From: Symsagittifera roscoffensis
Lineage: Eukaryota; Xenacoelomorpha; Acoela; Convolutidae
Direction: 5' to 3'
Length of the DNA: 64,000 nt
Assembly: GCF_963678635.1 (NCBI RefSeq)
Contig: NC_087065.1
Location: 2,420,001 to 2,484,000 of the forward strand
Shown: piece after piece, positions 21,501 to 32,400 of the stretch
How positions within the stretch are numbered: position 1 is the stretch's first letter
How the letters are laid out: each line of letters opens with the position of its first letter
Notes under the pieces: generated by a model
The model's database searches: none
Told to the model about the DNA's origin: nothing
The model's input: the letters and a program-made list of their open reading frames with translations, nothing else
Made by a program: the position numbers and the translations under genes

Positions 21501-23292
21501 GGTAAACAGTGAAGACGAATTGGACCTAAAATACAAGCCGAAGCCCACACCAGATCCTCAATACGTGCCCGAACCGACTTTCAACCCGGCTCCACCAGCA
21601 CAAATCAACGCGGAACGAAACGCGACCGCGGCTAATCAAAGCATAAACACAACCTCAGGAAAATGGCGAGCACACCACCAACCGGATGTAATCACACACA
21701 CGGATGCAGTAACACTAGACAGTAGCAATGAGGAGTTCGACAGGAGACTACTCCAAAAATTCCCAATAGGTGCGCATCTATCTTTATCAAACAAACCTTA
21801 TGAAGCCAGATCACTCCAGGAATCTTTTCTAAAAGAAAAATCTAACGATTTTGAAAATTTAAGGACACGTAACCCCATAAGACTCTTAACAAGACAAGAA
21901 AAAGAAAATTTACGAAGAGCCCCGTTAATATTCCTGAAGGATCGTTTTAAAGGTCCAGCACATACAATAAATCCTAAAACAGGACTACGTCTTGAACAAG
22001 TCGCTAGGAAAACGGGAACAATTGCCAGGAAAACTAAAAATCCGGGAACATTTGGGGCACAATTCAAAATTATTGAAAATGGCGCAATAATGAATTACTC
22101 CCCACATACTGCGTGGATAAGGGAAGACGGGAAGCAACCTAGGTTAATTAGGCACGACAATCTTGCATTCATACCAGATCCAAGGGTCTATGGAAAATGT
22201 AGACCAGCGGCACTAAAGGACTTTGTCGCTTATAAACACCTACCAAGAGCTAAACCGCGTATTTTAGGAAAAAAGACACCTAGCATGGGGGCGCAAGGAA
22301 GAACAGAAGAAAAATCGACAACAAGTCCGAGAAAGCCACCACCAAAATCCACTCAAGAAATACTACAACAAACGCTGAATCGACGAGCTCTAGGCCCACA
22401 AAAACTGTTATCAACATTTACATCAAAAAACCAGAAGAATGCCCGGGACAGGAGCAAACCAAACACGCAACGCCTCCCGGCAAAATCAGTACCACAGAGA
22501 ACAATCAGCCCCAAGAAAAAAGCCAAAGCCGACCCCGCAACGATCGAATTCGACTGTGACACATCGATTTCACTCTCATCGGATACCGAGCTCGACCATA
22601 AAACCCCATCTCCAAGTAAACAACCCGCAGCCAAAAGAATTGATCTAAAGGCCATACCGGAAACAAACTCGCCGGAAATTCGGCGATCAACAAGATCAAG
22701 GACAAGCACTCTAGCCGGAAATTTCGGGAACGCCATCCCAATTGGACACATCTCTACCAACACAGAAACATCAGGCACGGTAGCAACCATCGAGTACACA
22801 AATACGGAGGATACTACACCAAAGGAATCTAACACCTCCAATCTGATTGACAAATGCGACAAACAAACCACGATAAACGAAGAGGTCACGGCATACCTAT
22901 CACCATCATTGGCAACATCAGAAGAAATAGTATGTACAGAAGTCCACATGAGTAGCGATACGCCTGAAAACGCCCGAGAAACAACCACAACCGTTACACC
23001 ACCAAGAACCACAAGCTCGCGTTACATCCTAGACAAGCCGAAGATCACAGAAGACTCCTTCAGTAAAGACTTTGAGGACGCTATGAATTTCTTGCAATCG
23101 ATCAGTCCAATTAGAGGAAATTCAATGACCTTTCAGAGAGAGAGAAGGAGAAACACAGAAGTCCACAAAACAGGCGGAGGATCTAGAAAAACCTTAAATT
23201 GCAAACTCAATTTCTCACAAGGAGGGAAATGTTATCCATACGGATATCGTAGTAAAACATCCCTTTATAAACAATGTACAATTAGGTGCTAA
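18341..23292 (+). pseudogene. pol: Pol: RT, RNase H, integrase and a long C-terminal extension, with one internal stop
   Basis: A single frame from the slippery site to a TGA inside the 3' LTR (23290-23292), interrupted only by TAG at 19138-19140. RT (about 18560-19140) has 'YFSTIDLRYAYSQLPLD' and the catalytic 'FLDDI'. The stop falls in the conserved segment just after the RT palm, so this copy should make a truncated product. RNase H (about 19430-19800) shows 'CDASREGIGAAL', 'NELELLAAVWA' and 'TDHQAL'. Integrase has an HHCC zinc-binding region (about 20720-20820) and D-x58-D-x35-E with the acidic codons at 20911, 21088 and 21196. After integrase come about 650 further residues: a GPY/F-like segment ('GTFGAQFKIIENG'), then low-complexity S/T/P/K-rich sequence of unknown role. 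The last 60 bases of coding lie in the LTR. Confidence 0.9.
23219..23229 (+). promoter_or_regulatory. Polypurine tract of the compact element
   Basis: AAGGAGGGAAA immediately precedes the TGTTAT of the 3' LTR, as expected for the plus-strand primer. The same tract precedes the shared LTR at 16393-16403. Confidence 0.8.
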
Positions 23293-23578
23293 AACTACCA
23301 GTTGGTAATGTTTACATATTATAAACCTAACTGATTACATAATACATATAGAAGTCTGAGGATTAAATAAGTATCTATCTATACCTAACAACATATGTAT
23401 TAGTTATTATGAAACGCTGTATCTCAAATGCTTCGAGGTCAGCGTCAACCAGACTTAAACATAGACCGATGAATTTAAGTTGTGATCTTAATCTTTCCAT
23501 TTTTTATTTCTCAGTCAGCGCTCAGCATAGACTTTGAACAACTATCTTATACCTCACCTAACGGCTGAGGGTATAACA
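23230..23578 (+). repeat. 3' LTR of the compact element
   Basis: 349 bp, TGTTAT...ATAACA, near-identical to 16404-16752. The first 63 bases also encode the end of Pol. Differences from the 5' LTR include an A/C near 23270 and two in the T-rich stretch near 23490-23510. Confidence 0.93.
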
Positions 23579-24958
23579 GGTTCTTTAAAAACTGCGCAGG
23601 TAGAACACACTTTCATGAACCGTTGCGACCTATACAGATGAAAGAGAAACCCTGTACATGTATTACCTAAGGTCCAAGATACGACTAATGGCCTATTGGA
23701 AGGAAGAGATATTTTAAAACTAGGTAAATGTACAGTACATTGTTTCATTTTACCTAGAGACTTGCGTTGGCTATTAGTGGCAACACGTCAGATCCAATAT
23801 GGTTTTCGAAAATCGACCTTTTTATTGATGCCACAGATGCCACTTAGCGACGAAACTAGCCGGCAAGATAAGTTCAGCGTAGTGGTGGAAAAGGGCCTAG
23901 GCGCTGTTTTTAGAACAATTACATCCCAAAGGCTGGAAAGCCATTTGCGTCCCGGTTTTTGAACGAAGCAGAGCAAAAATTCAGTATTAATGAGTTAGAA
24001 TTGTTAGCGGTCGTATGGGCTTTGACTCATTATCCGAACCCGGGTCGAGATCCCGCTCAAAAGATTACGGGTTCGAATCCCTCTGAGGTCGACCTTTTAT
24101 TATTAAATCTTGCGCGGTTTTTTTAGATAAACCGCTCAAAACCGTTCAAATCTTGCGCGGTTTTTGAGCGGTTTTTTTAGATAAACCGTTCAAAAACCGC
24201 TCAAACCGCTCATTTTGAAGCAAGATTTTGAGCGTAATTGTCTAAAAAAACCGCTCAAACCGCTCAAATCTTGCTTCAAATTAGGTGAAAAATCTCGACT
24301 CGGGAAGTTATTGCTTGAATCTCCATTCAAGATAATTAAAAATCACAAGGTTTTCTTAGCCTGCCTGTCGGAGGAATAAGATTAAGTTACGTGCGATACC
24401 AAGAAGGAATAGAACAGACCAGGGCTAGCATTTGTAGCAAACTCTATGAGCAAACTCTGTAAGCAAAGTAGCATCAATTTGATATTTGAATTGGTGGGAA
24501 ATCATCAAGTCACAGATTTAGTGGAACGGTGCGTTCAAATGATCAGAGAAATGTTAACGGCTTTTTCCTTTTAAATGCTCGAATCAACGTTCAAATCAGT
24601 ACTAAATGAAAATATGTAATATCAGGCGATGGGCTGTTCACTGTTCGAAGCGGGTTTCACTAGAAAGCCAAGCACCACTTGGCAAACGATAACTTGTGAT
24701 GCGTCAGCTAAAACTTGTCATGCAAAATGTACTGTTTTCATTAGATCGGAACAAGAAGATGTTAACTACAAAAATATTGAAGGACTACGCGCTGCCAAAT
24801 GAAAAAGCCCACAATGCGCGAAATTGAAAGAATTGAGCATCCCGTGGCCCCAAATAGAACGAACAACCCATTAAAAACTGATCAACCGCGGCACAGAGCA
24901 CCGGTGTTGAATGCTCAGAAAAAAGATTACAGAAAAAAGGATTCTGTACCAACATTCT
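23579..24958 (+). pseudogene. Decayed Ty3/gypsy pol relict, left half
   Basis: About 23815-24030 encodes a broken RNase H: an 'IDATDA' block, 'GLGAVF', and 'RFLNEAEQKFSINELELL' with 'AVVWALTHY', split by a frameshift near 23950. A different short repeat then interrupts at about 24037-24312. About 24480-24580 could be a degraded integrase segment ('VTDLVERCVQMIREML'). All of it is broken by stops and frameshifts. It belongs to a different family from either intact element here. The giant element inserted at 24958 and the relict appears to resume at 43869. Confidence 0.7.
24037..24312. mobile_element. Short inverted-repeat element with ACCGCTCAAA motifs and a T-arm-like box
   Basis: The ends are inverse: 'cccgggtcgagat' near 24044 and 'atctcgactcggg' near 24300. 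The interior holds many direct and inverted copies of ACCGCTCAAA and AATCTTGCGCGG, and one 'ggttcgaatcc', the consensus of a tRNA T arm/B box (24067-24078). It interrupts the RNase H relict. It may be a MITE carrying a tRNA-like fragment; only a 3' tRNA half could be recognised. Confidence 0.55.
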
Positions 24959-25368
24959 TGGAACCTGATCTAAACTACATTTTATGATTGGATAAATTAG
25001 ATATATTACCAATGTAAAGTATTTAATATTAACCAATCATGATCCATCTAACTAACAACCCACTTATTTGTAAGTGCTGAAATTACTTGTAATTTCAGCA
25101 CCAGAGAGATTTGAATTTAACTTAGAAATTAGTTGACTCTCCAAGAGAACTTCAGCAGCCGCAATAAACCAGTATACCCTAGATCTATTGAGCCTAGCAG
25201 AGACTAGTTAAACAACCTGAGACTAGACAGTATAAGAGTAAGATTAGGATCGGTATTAGACTAAGAAGTTGCACGAACCTATCCGGCCGAAAATAAGATA
25301 GCGTGACGAGCAGACGGTGTACCCTATCCGAAATTACTCTATGAGTTATACCCATCGGTCCTAACTCA
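24959..25368 (+). repeat. 5' LTR of the giant element
   Basis: 410 bp beginning TGGAACCTGATC and ending GGTCCTAACTCA. It contains a near-perfect 28-bp palindrome at 25074-25101. It differs from the 3' LTR by about five changes, clustered near 25135-25155. Confidence 0.92.
25074..25101. promoter_or_regulatory. Palindrome within the LTR
   Basis: GTGCTGAAATTA and its inverse TAATTTCAGCAC are separated by four bases. The same palindrome is conserved at 43570-43597 in the 3' LTR. It could be a dimeric factor site in DNA or a hairpin in RNA; its function is unknown. Confidence 0.6.
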
Positions 25369-25370
25369 TC

Positions 25371-25388
25371 TGGTGCGACCATAAGTCT
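25371..25388 (+). promoter_or_regulatory. Probable primer-binding site of the giant element
   Basis: TGGTGCGACCATAAG begins two bases after the LTR end, as expected for a site complementary to a tRNA ending in CCA. The tRNA species could not be assigned. Confidence 0.6.
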
Positions 25389-25455
25389 CGAACAAGACCT
25401 TAATAGCTTAGAATTAACCAATAATAGATTAGAATTTAGACAAAACATTTACAAA

Positions 25456-25689
25456 ATGTTATACGACAATAATTTAATCGAAATGTCTCTACGACTCAAT
25501 AGATCAGAGCCAATATTCCGAACGATAACAGAACTACCCGGAATTGGAAGAAGACCTCGAACCAGAGACGACATACGACAAAGCAGAAACTTACCATATA
25601 GTTATATGATAGTTCGGCAAAAGCCAGAACAAACTTTTGTATTTAGAATACTACTAGCAATGAATTTAGATTTTCATTTGCAAACATAA
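25456..25689 (+). CDS. Leader ORF, 77 residues (ORF77), unidentified
   Basis: A short frame in the leader whose open reading extends back through the primer site into the LTR (from about 25340). The predicted protein is arginine-rich and helical ('MLYDNNLIEMSLRLNRSE', 'LPGIGRRPRTRDDIRQSR'). It could be a small accessory protein, or the first exon of a spliced message that supplies a start codon to downstream ATG-less sequence; both ideas are inference. No homologue is recognised. Confidence 0.35.
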   Translation: MLYDNNLIEMSLRLNRSEPIFRTITELPGIGRRPRTRDDIRQSRNLPYSYMIVRQKPEQTFVFRILLAMNLDFHLQT

Positions 25690-26616
25690 AATTTTGAAGT
25701 CAATCTTCAAAATCATTTCAGGCGCTAAACAAAATTATTAATATACAATAACGATTGATAAAAAGATCTCAGATCGTTTTCCTAAATTCTGCAGTAATAT
25801 ACAAAACATGTTTGAAAAATATTTATTGAAAAATCAAAATAAAAATTAGTAGCATGACAATAAACGGTTAGTAATTATAAATCATCCTGTTGTTCCAGCT
25901 TCATCGCCTAAACATAACAGCATTCATAAGCTCACTAATATCATAAAAATACTAAATCTATTCTTTACACAAATTTAAAACATTTTAAACTTAAAATCAC
26001 TTAATTTTAAAATCAGATCATCAAGGCTTATCCTTGGATCTTAAATCATTTTCTATTTAATTAAATTTAAAACTTGATCATCAAGGCCTATCCTTGGATC
26101 AAAAAGAACAACTTTGTTCTCCCCCACCCACTTAACTAGTGTCTAACGACCTCAAACGTCGATTCACTATCCAACCCTTTCTAAAAACCCAGGACTAATA
26201 GAAATTTTTGAACAAAACTAATCATTCAAATTAGGATAAACAGTGAAGAACTTCGGTTATTCATCCTTCACTTGATCCCCCCTCTTACCAGACCCAGGAT
26301 AAATCTTAAACTTAGTAAGTTTAAAATAGTATCTAACGAACTACTCGCGTTCTAATTATACCTGAACCTTGTGGATCGATTTACTATTCTCCAACCCTGA
26401 ACACAATCACTACCCTTAAGTAAGATTAAGTAAGTTAACAACTTAGCTTATACTATCCACGAGAAAGTATAAAATCATTCTTCGGAATCGATATACTTTT
26501 CTCCCCAACCCTGAACAAATAGACCCAGGTTAGGCTAACAAAAAAATCGTAAGGACTAACAGTTTAAGCAAATAGAAATCATTTAACAACCTTTTGCATC
26601 CGTCATCCTAAACCTT
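25690..26616 (+). other. Leader region without a recognisable gene
   Basis: About 0.9 kb of A/T-rich leader. It contains imperfect direct repeats such as 'gatcatcaaggc(t/c)tatccttggatc' near 26018-26042 and 26076-26101, and repeated 'ctccccaaccctgaac'-like blocks near 26390 and 26500. Possible roles are packaging, splicing or internal initiation; none is shown. Confidence 0.45.
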
Positions 26617-27084
26617 ATGTCATTTAAAAACCTAGGAAATAAACAAACAATCGTTTTACACAATTGTGAAATAGATAATAAAAAATACGACCTTGTAATC
26701 ACACCTCATACACAAACAGTTGGATACATTAGAACAAAACGACAAACATTAAAGAGAAAAATAATAACTAAACAAAGACAAATAACACGAAAAAGATTTT
26801 CAAAAAATCGAAACGCATTTTCAGAATCAGAAACCAACAGTTTAGACGAACTTTATCAACTAAAAGAATCAATAGATAAAAATTGCCCAATTCACGATCA
26901 ATTATATTTCTCTGACTCAGAAACAACTTCAAATTCATCAAAAAGAGGAAAAAGAAGAATAAAAAAGCAGTATAAACACAAACCAGTACATTTATACAAT
27001 TGGAATCAACCAATTAGACACATTGATAATTACATATTAACAGTCATCGAACGAAAAAATGAGCTCAACGCACACCCCAGGTGA
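26617..27084 (+). CDS. ORF155, basic protein upstream of Gag
   Basis: A 155-residue frame, ATG to TGA, whose last 26 nt overlap the gag start in another frame. Residues 35-70 are very basic ('RTKRQTLKRKIITKQRQITRKR') and a second basic block lies near residues 105-120. There is an acidic serine patch ('SDSETTSNSS') between them. The composition suggests a nucleic-acid-binding or nuclear accessory protein, but no domain is recognised. The tight overlap with gag suggests leaky scanning or reinitiation for Gag translation. Confidence 0.6.
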   Translation: MSFKNLGNKQTIVLHNCEIDNKKYDLVITPHTQTVGYIRTKRQTLKRKIITKQRQITRKRFSKNRNAFSESETNSLDELYQLKESIDKNCPIHDQLYFSDSETTSNSSKRGKRRIKKQYKHKPVHLYNWNQPIRHIDNYILTVIERKNELNAHPR

Positions 27085-29461
27085 AGAAAGTCCAGATGAT
27101 GATGATATTTTCCCCTTTATCGTAGATGCAACCACTGATAGAGGACAGCATATATTCTGCAAAAATTTACTCTTAAATTTGTTTGAACCCGGAATCAGTC
27201 CATGTAAAACAGAGTTCCCAGATGTAAAAATCAAAAGACAAATTATCGATCACTATCTAAAAGATATATGTAACCTAACACAACAATACGGAATCTACAC
27301 AATAGAATTCAGCTCACCAAACCCGAATCACCGCAAATATGTAATTCAAACAGACGACCTTGATTTAGAATTTTCAAAAGTATTCTCAGAATATATAAAA
27401 AGCATACAATATCATAACTCACAAAGAGCAAACTCCATATTTACTAATGAAGTTTTTGCGATAATATATAGTTATATCTCGATATTAGAAAACGAAATCC
27501 AGATACCAAATGTCTCACCGACAGAAACATCTAAACATATAAGAGTACGACATGAAATCACACTACTCTCTAGTTTTCTAAATATAATTAAAGAAAATTT
27601 CACGAAAGATGAAGTTTCACAACATACAAAACACGACTTACAAAAAATCTTGGCATGGTTCATAATAGATTATTTCACACATAATATTGATTTAATTTCA
27701 CAAGCAAGAAAAAATTTTAGACCCCAAAACTCAAACGATGATACTGCCATCACAGAACAATCAGACTATGTTTGGGACCCCGAATGGTCTCATCCCGCAT
27801 CCATAAACTTCCCACAATCAATCTCAAGTCAAGCAATAAGTACGATATCTTATGTAAGAGATTATGTACGAGTAATACCATTAACCATTGATGCAACACC
27901 ATTAAACTATAATACATTTTTACCCGATATGCAAAATAATAGTTTAAACTCTACAGTCATACACAATGAAAACCTCAATGGAACTAGGAATCTTACTCAA
28001 CAAGATATCCAGACACCATCACACTTCATAAATGAAGAAATCGTACACACAACAACTACACAACAAAGTATTTCACCAATACGTCCAAACTTAACAACAC
28101 CAAGAAATACAAATCCTTCACAAACACAGGTAACATTACAATCAACCGTTAAACCTTCGGTTGCCCCAAAATATTCACACATGGATTACCAAACATACAG
28201 ACCCATTACAATACCGCCAAAAACACGCAAAACGTTCACTAGAAACAACTTTGCAGACCATAATTATAATTACACACATCCATCAAAAACAAATTATCAA
28301 CCACGAAAAAATTTTATTAATTATACAAGATCTCGAAACTGGGATAACCCAATGGCACCACCTAATTCAGTAAATTTCCAAACAAATTTACATCCTCCAC
28401 AGGATCGTAGTGAAAACTATCCATTTTTTCAACAAAATAAAAATAAAAAACAAACATCTTATCAAATGGATTACTTATCCTCAGATGATGATTTCTTACA
28501 ACCAGATATATTTACACCCTATAATCAAGAATATCGTGGACAAGGAATACAGAAACCACATACATATAATAGAATTTTTTCTCCACAACCAATAGATACA
28601 CAAAACCAACAACCAATTCAACAACAAAACCCAATTAATACACAATCTTTTCAACCAATTCAGCAACAAAACCCAATGATTGCAAACTCGTACCAACCAG
28701 CACAAATGCAAAATGAAATACCACTCCCATATTATCTTCAACAACACGAAATAACAAGAAATCAACTTTCAAATTTTTCTCAAATGCCAAATGCAGTAGA
28801 ATCATTACAAATGACGATGAATCCATACCTTATGGGTGGATCATCAATAACATCAAATAAACCCTTAATGGTATTCACAGGAACAGACCCTGAATATTCT
28901 GTAGAAGACTATTTAAATGCAGTCACAGCAAATTTGATTTTAAATATAGGACATGAACCAATTAATACGCCACTACATCAAAACTGGATACATCGACGCA
29001 CAGCGTTAATACAAACAACTCTAGATGGCGCAGCCCAAAAATGGTTTTCAGTATTGCCTATAGAAATAAAATCAAATTGGAAAAGGTTTACACAAGAATT
29101 TTCAAAAATGTTTGACTCCGAAAGAAACAAACAACAACAAAGAGTTTTATGTAATGAAATTCGGAGATTACCAAACGAAACCATCAAGCAATTAGCAGTA
29201 CGAATCGAAACACTAGTTCGAAAAGCATATTCATTAAATACACATGACTATAAAAACACAAAGATGACAGAAATCTTAATGATGACCTTAACACCACAAT
29301 TAAGGAAAATAGCAATAAAAAAGAGAGCATCCCATCCTTCGTCAATTCGAGAACCCGATTTAGATTTTCGAAAACTAGTAGACAAACTAGAACAAGCAGA
29401 AATCACAATGAAACTCGAAGAAACGGAAAATCTGAAATTACAATACGTTAACAGAATTTAA
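27059..29461 (+). CDS. gag: Gag of the giant element (ends at UAA before the zinc knuckle)
   Basis: An 800-residue frame, longer than the usual 300-500. Residues 1-300 form an N-terminal region that includes 'DYVWDPEWSHP', conserved in the relict at 49.1-49.5 kb. Residues 300-590 are low-complexity, T/N/Q/P-rich, with imperfect 'QPIQQQNPI' repeats near 515-545. From about residue 604 there is a recognisable retrotransposon Gag capsid domain: 'FTGTDPEYSVEDYLNAV', 'TTLDGAAQKWFSVLP', 'WKRFTQEFSKMF' and 'LRKIAIKKRA'. The zinc knuckle lies 40 codons beyond the stop, in the same frame, so a nucleocapsid would be made only by reading through the UAA at 29459-29461 or if the stop is a mutation in this copy. 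Confidence 0.88.
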   Translation: MSSTHTPGEESPDDDDIFPFIVDATTDRGQHIFCKNLLLNLFEPGISPCKTEFPDVKIKRQIIDHYLKDICNLTQQYGIYTIEFSSPNPNHRKYVIQTDDLDLEFSKVFSEYIKSIQYHNSQRANSIFTNEVFAIIYSYISILENEIQIPNVSPTETSKHIRVRHEITLLSSFLNIIKENFTKDEVSQHTKHDLQKILAWFIIDYFTHNIDLISQARKNFRPQNSNDDTAITEQSDYVWDPEWSHPASINFPQSISSQAISTISYVRDYVRVIPLTIDATPLNYNTFLPDMQNNSLNSTVIHNENLNGTRNLTQQDIQTPSHFINEEIVHTTTTQQSISPIRPNLTTPRNTNPSQTQVTLQSTVKPSVAPKYSHMDYQTYRPITIPPKTRKTFTRNNFADHNYNYTHPSKTNYQPRKNFINYTRSRNWDNPMAPPNSVNFQTNLHPPQDRSENYPFFQQNKNKKQTSYQMDYLSSDDDFLQPDIFTPYNQEYRGQGIQKPHTYNRIFSPQPIDTQNQQPIQQQNPINTQSFQPIQQQNPMIANSYQPAQMQNEIPLPYYLQQHEITRNQLSNFSQMPNAVESLQMTMNPYLMGGSSITSNKPLMVFTGTDPEYSVEDYLNAVTANLILNIGHEPINTPLHQNWIHRRTALIQTTLDGAAQKWFSVLPIEIKSNWKRFTQEFSKMFDSERNKQQQRVLCNEIRRLPNETIKQLAVRIETLVRKAYSLNTHDYKNTKMTEILMMTLTPQLRKIAIKKRASHPSSIREPDLDFRKLVDKLEQAEITMKLEETENLKLQYVNRI

Positions 29462-32400
29462 ACAGCTTCCACAAATATAAACAATATACAGGAATCAGAT
29501 ACAGACCTCGTTGAAAAAATCACTGAAATACTCAATATTTACGAAAAACACCCAAACTTTAAAGGCAAACCATCTTTCAAAAAATGGTGTAATTATTGCC
29601 GACGATACGGACATAGTATTTCTGAATGTAGACAAAAACAGCAAGACAATCAAAATAAACCTCAAAAATATAAAGAACCAAATAAATCATTCTACCAATA
29701 CATGAAAAAAGATCGAAATCTACCGAACAAAACAGTCTACAGCAACAACAGTTCAGGAAAACCACTCCCGAACAATACAAATTATACAAGAAATCAATCA
29801 CCATATAACTCAAGTTATAGAGGAAGATCACCAGAACGAAGAAACACGCAAAATTCATCACAAAATCACTACAATAGACCAAATAGTCGAAATAACTATT
29901 CCAGATCAAATTCAAACACACAACGATTTGTTTCTAGATCTAATTCCCAATCAAGAAATAATTACTACCCAAACAATCAATCACGAAATTCATCATACAA
30001 TAGGAATAGAAACTACTCCAATAATCGGAATAGAAGTTATTCAAACAACCGAAACCAGAATTACCCGAACAATCAATCAAGGAATAACTCATATAATAGA
30101 TCAAACTATAACAGACCAAACAATAATTACCAAAACAGATCGCGAAATAATTCACAAAATCGACATTCAAGTTATAATAATCGTTATAGAAATTATTCCC
30201 AATCACCACACCGGAATAATAATAACTATAATAATTCTAATAATCGCCACAGAAGTAGTACACCTAAACATCAAAGACATATTAATCAAGTACAATCTAA
30301 TCCAGAAACAACATCAGACCCTCCAGGTATTGATGACACAGTAACTGATACGTTACAACTCAATCAAATAAACTGTGGATCATCAGATTCAGAAAGCGAT
30401 GCAGAAAACACTCTCTCCATCAATATGATAAAAGTCGAAAATGACTATGAACCCGTTATATATGAACAACCTTTTTCATCACACATATATGAGAATCAAT
30501 CAGAACTCCTTCACAATTATTATATTGAACCCGTCCATTCCACACCGACGACACAAAAAACTAATGAAATTAACACTACAAATCAACCCAATGAGAACGA
30601 AAAAACAAAATGCTTGAATACAAATCACATCTATCAAAACAGACAAAAAGAACAACCCAAAGAAAAAATTTGGACAATACCATTTCTTTTAGAAAGTCCA
30701 AGAAGCAAAGAATTTCAACCACCAGATCTTGAAATTGATTTTTTAATTGATTCAGGAGCAGAATCAAATATAATAAACATTCCCACATGGAATGGAATAA
30801 AAACCTTACACCCAAAGCTAACACCTCTTGAAACCTCCAGCAAACTAGCAACAGCAAAAGGATCAACATTAATAAACTACGGAAAAATTCAATTATTTCT
30901 TCTCCCCACAAGAACAATGGAGCAAAACAAAATTTTAACCAAACCATTTAAACAAATATTCCATATCACTGATATTAAACACAATATCATTGGAATACCA
31001 TTTATCTCTAAATATATACCAACAATCAACATCTTGAATTGTAAAATATTAATCAAAGATAAATATACAAAAACAAAAGACACATCCCTAACATTTTTTC
31101 AAAGATTAAAAAAACAACCACCATTCTTTTCAAAATTCTATCCAATATATAACCAACAAAGAAAACACTTGAAACCACTATCAGGAAACATATACAATTT
31201 TTCAATAAAGCAAGTTCACCAATATGATAAAAAACAAAACAAACAAAAATTTTATATGTCAGATTTTGAATTCAAACCTATTCATAAATTTTTCAAAATC
31301 ACAATCTCATCAATAAAATATTTGAAAAACTCGAATTCAGATAATATTTCCTTACATGTATACAACAATACACCTTACCAAGTAACATTACCTTTAGGAC
31401 TTTTAGGCTATTGCGAAACCAACGCTACAATATCACCAATACACGAAAAAGCATATCGTGTAAATAATATACTCCAATTACTAGATATTTGCCAATCCAC
31501 AATTCTTAATGAAGAATTATCTATAAATAATATAATAAGTAACGAAAACAGAAATACGGATTATTTCACAAAAACCCCATATTTCAAACCTACATTCAAC
31601 ATAAGTAACTACACAGAGAGTCAACAGAAATTTTTAACAATGTTTAATTTCCAACATTCACAAATAACACAAGACGAATTTGAAAAACTAGCAAAACAGC
31701 TAATTAAATATTCATCAGTCTATGCAACATCCAAATTTGATGTTGGCAAAATCAGCTCATCACTACATCTCCCATTAAAACCAGACGCAGTTTTCAAAAA
31801 ACAAAGAGCAAGTAAAGTACCAATTCACTTACACGATAAAGTGAACAGATTACTCGACATTTTAGAACAATACAACATTATATCACCAGTAAACAAAGAG
31901 GAACAACCAAAAGGCAACACATTTATCAACCCTGTTATCATTCTAGCCAAAGGAGAATCATTAAAAATTGTTCTCGATGCTAGATACCTCAACTCACTAA
32001 TAGATGAATCAAAGTGTAATTGGCCCATTGAACCAATACAAGTTATTTTAACAAAAATAAACGGCAAATACTTTACAACCGCCGATATGAATAGTGCATA
32101 CAATCAAATGCCACTAGATGAACAATCACGACGTTTAACACAATTTGTTATCGGAAACCAACAATATGAATTCAACCGCTTATTCTATGGAATATCCATA
32201 GGACCAGCAGCATTTTCAGCTTTTATGAGCAAAATTTTTCGACCACTAATACTCAAGAAAAATGCAATCACCTATTTAGACGATGTTTTTATGCAATCAC
32301 AGACAAAAGAGGAAATGTTCAATGTTTTAGACCAATATCACCAAATACTTCAGAACGAAAATCTGAAGGCCGCCCCCGATAAATCACACTTCTTTTTGAC

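Larger units (their letters stand above)
16404..23578 (+). mobile_element. Compact Ty3/gypsy LTR retrotransposon (7.2 kb)
   Basis: The copy is delimited by two 349-bp LTRs (TGTTAT...ATAACA) that differ at about three positions, so it is young. The order is gag, zinc knuckles and protease, RT, RNase H, integrase and a long C-terminal extension, which is the Ty3/gypsy order. Coding sequence fills the whole space between the LTRs. A target-site duplication cannot be seen because the 5' side joins a truncated tandem copy. Protein expression is interrupted by a gag/pro frame change, a pro/pol frame change and an in-frame TAG in pol. Confidence 0.92.

Noticed and set aside
24045-24090. Complete tRNA gene
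   Set aside because: Only a T-arm-like box is visible; no matching 5' half, D arm or anticodon arm could be paired.
28496-28765. Minus-strand leucine/tryptophan-rich frame opposite the gag Q/N repeats
   Set aside because: A shadow of the QPIQQQNP repeats.
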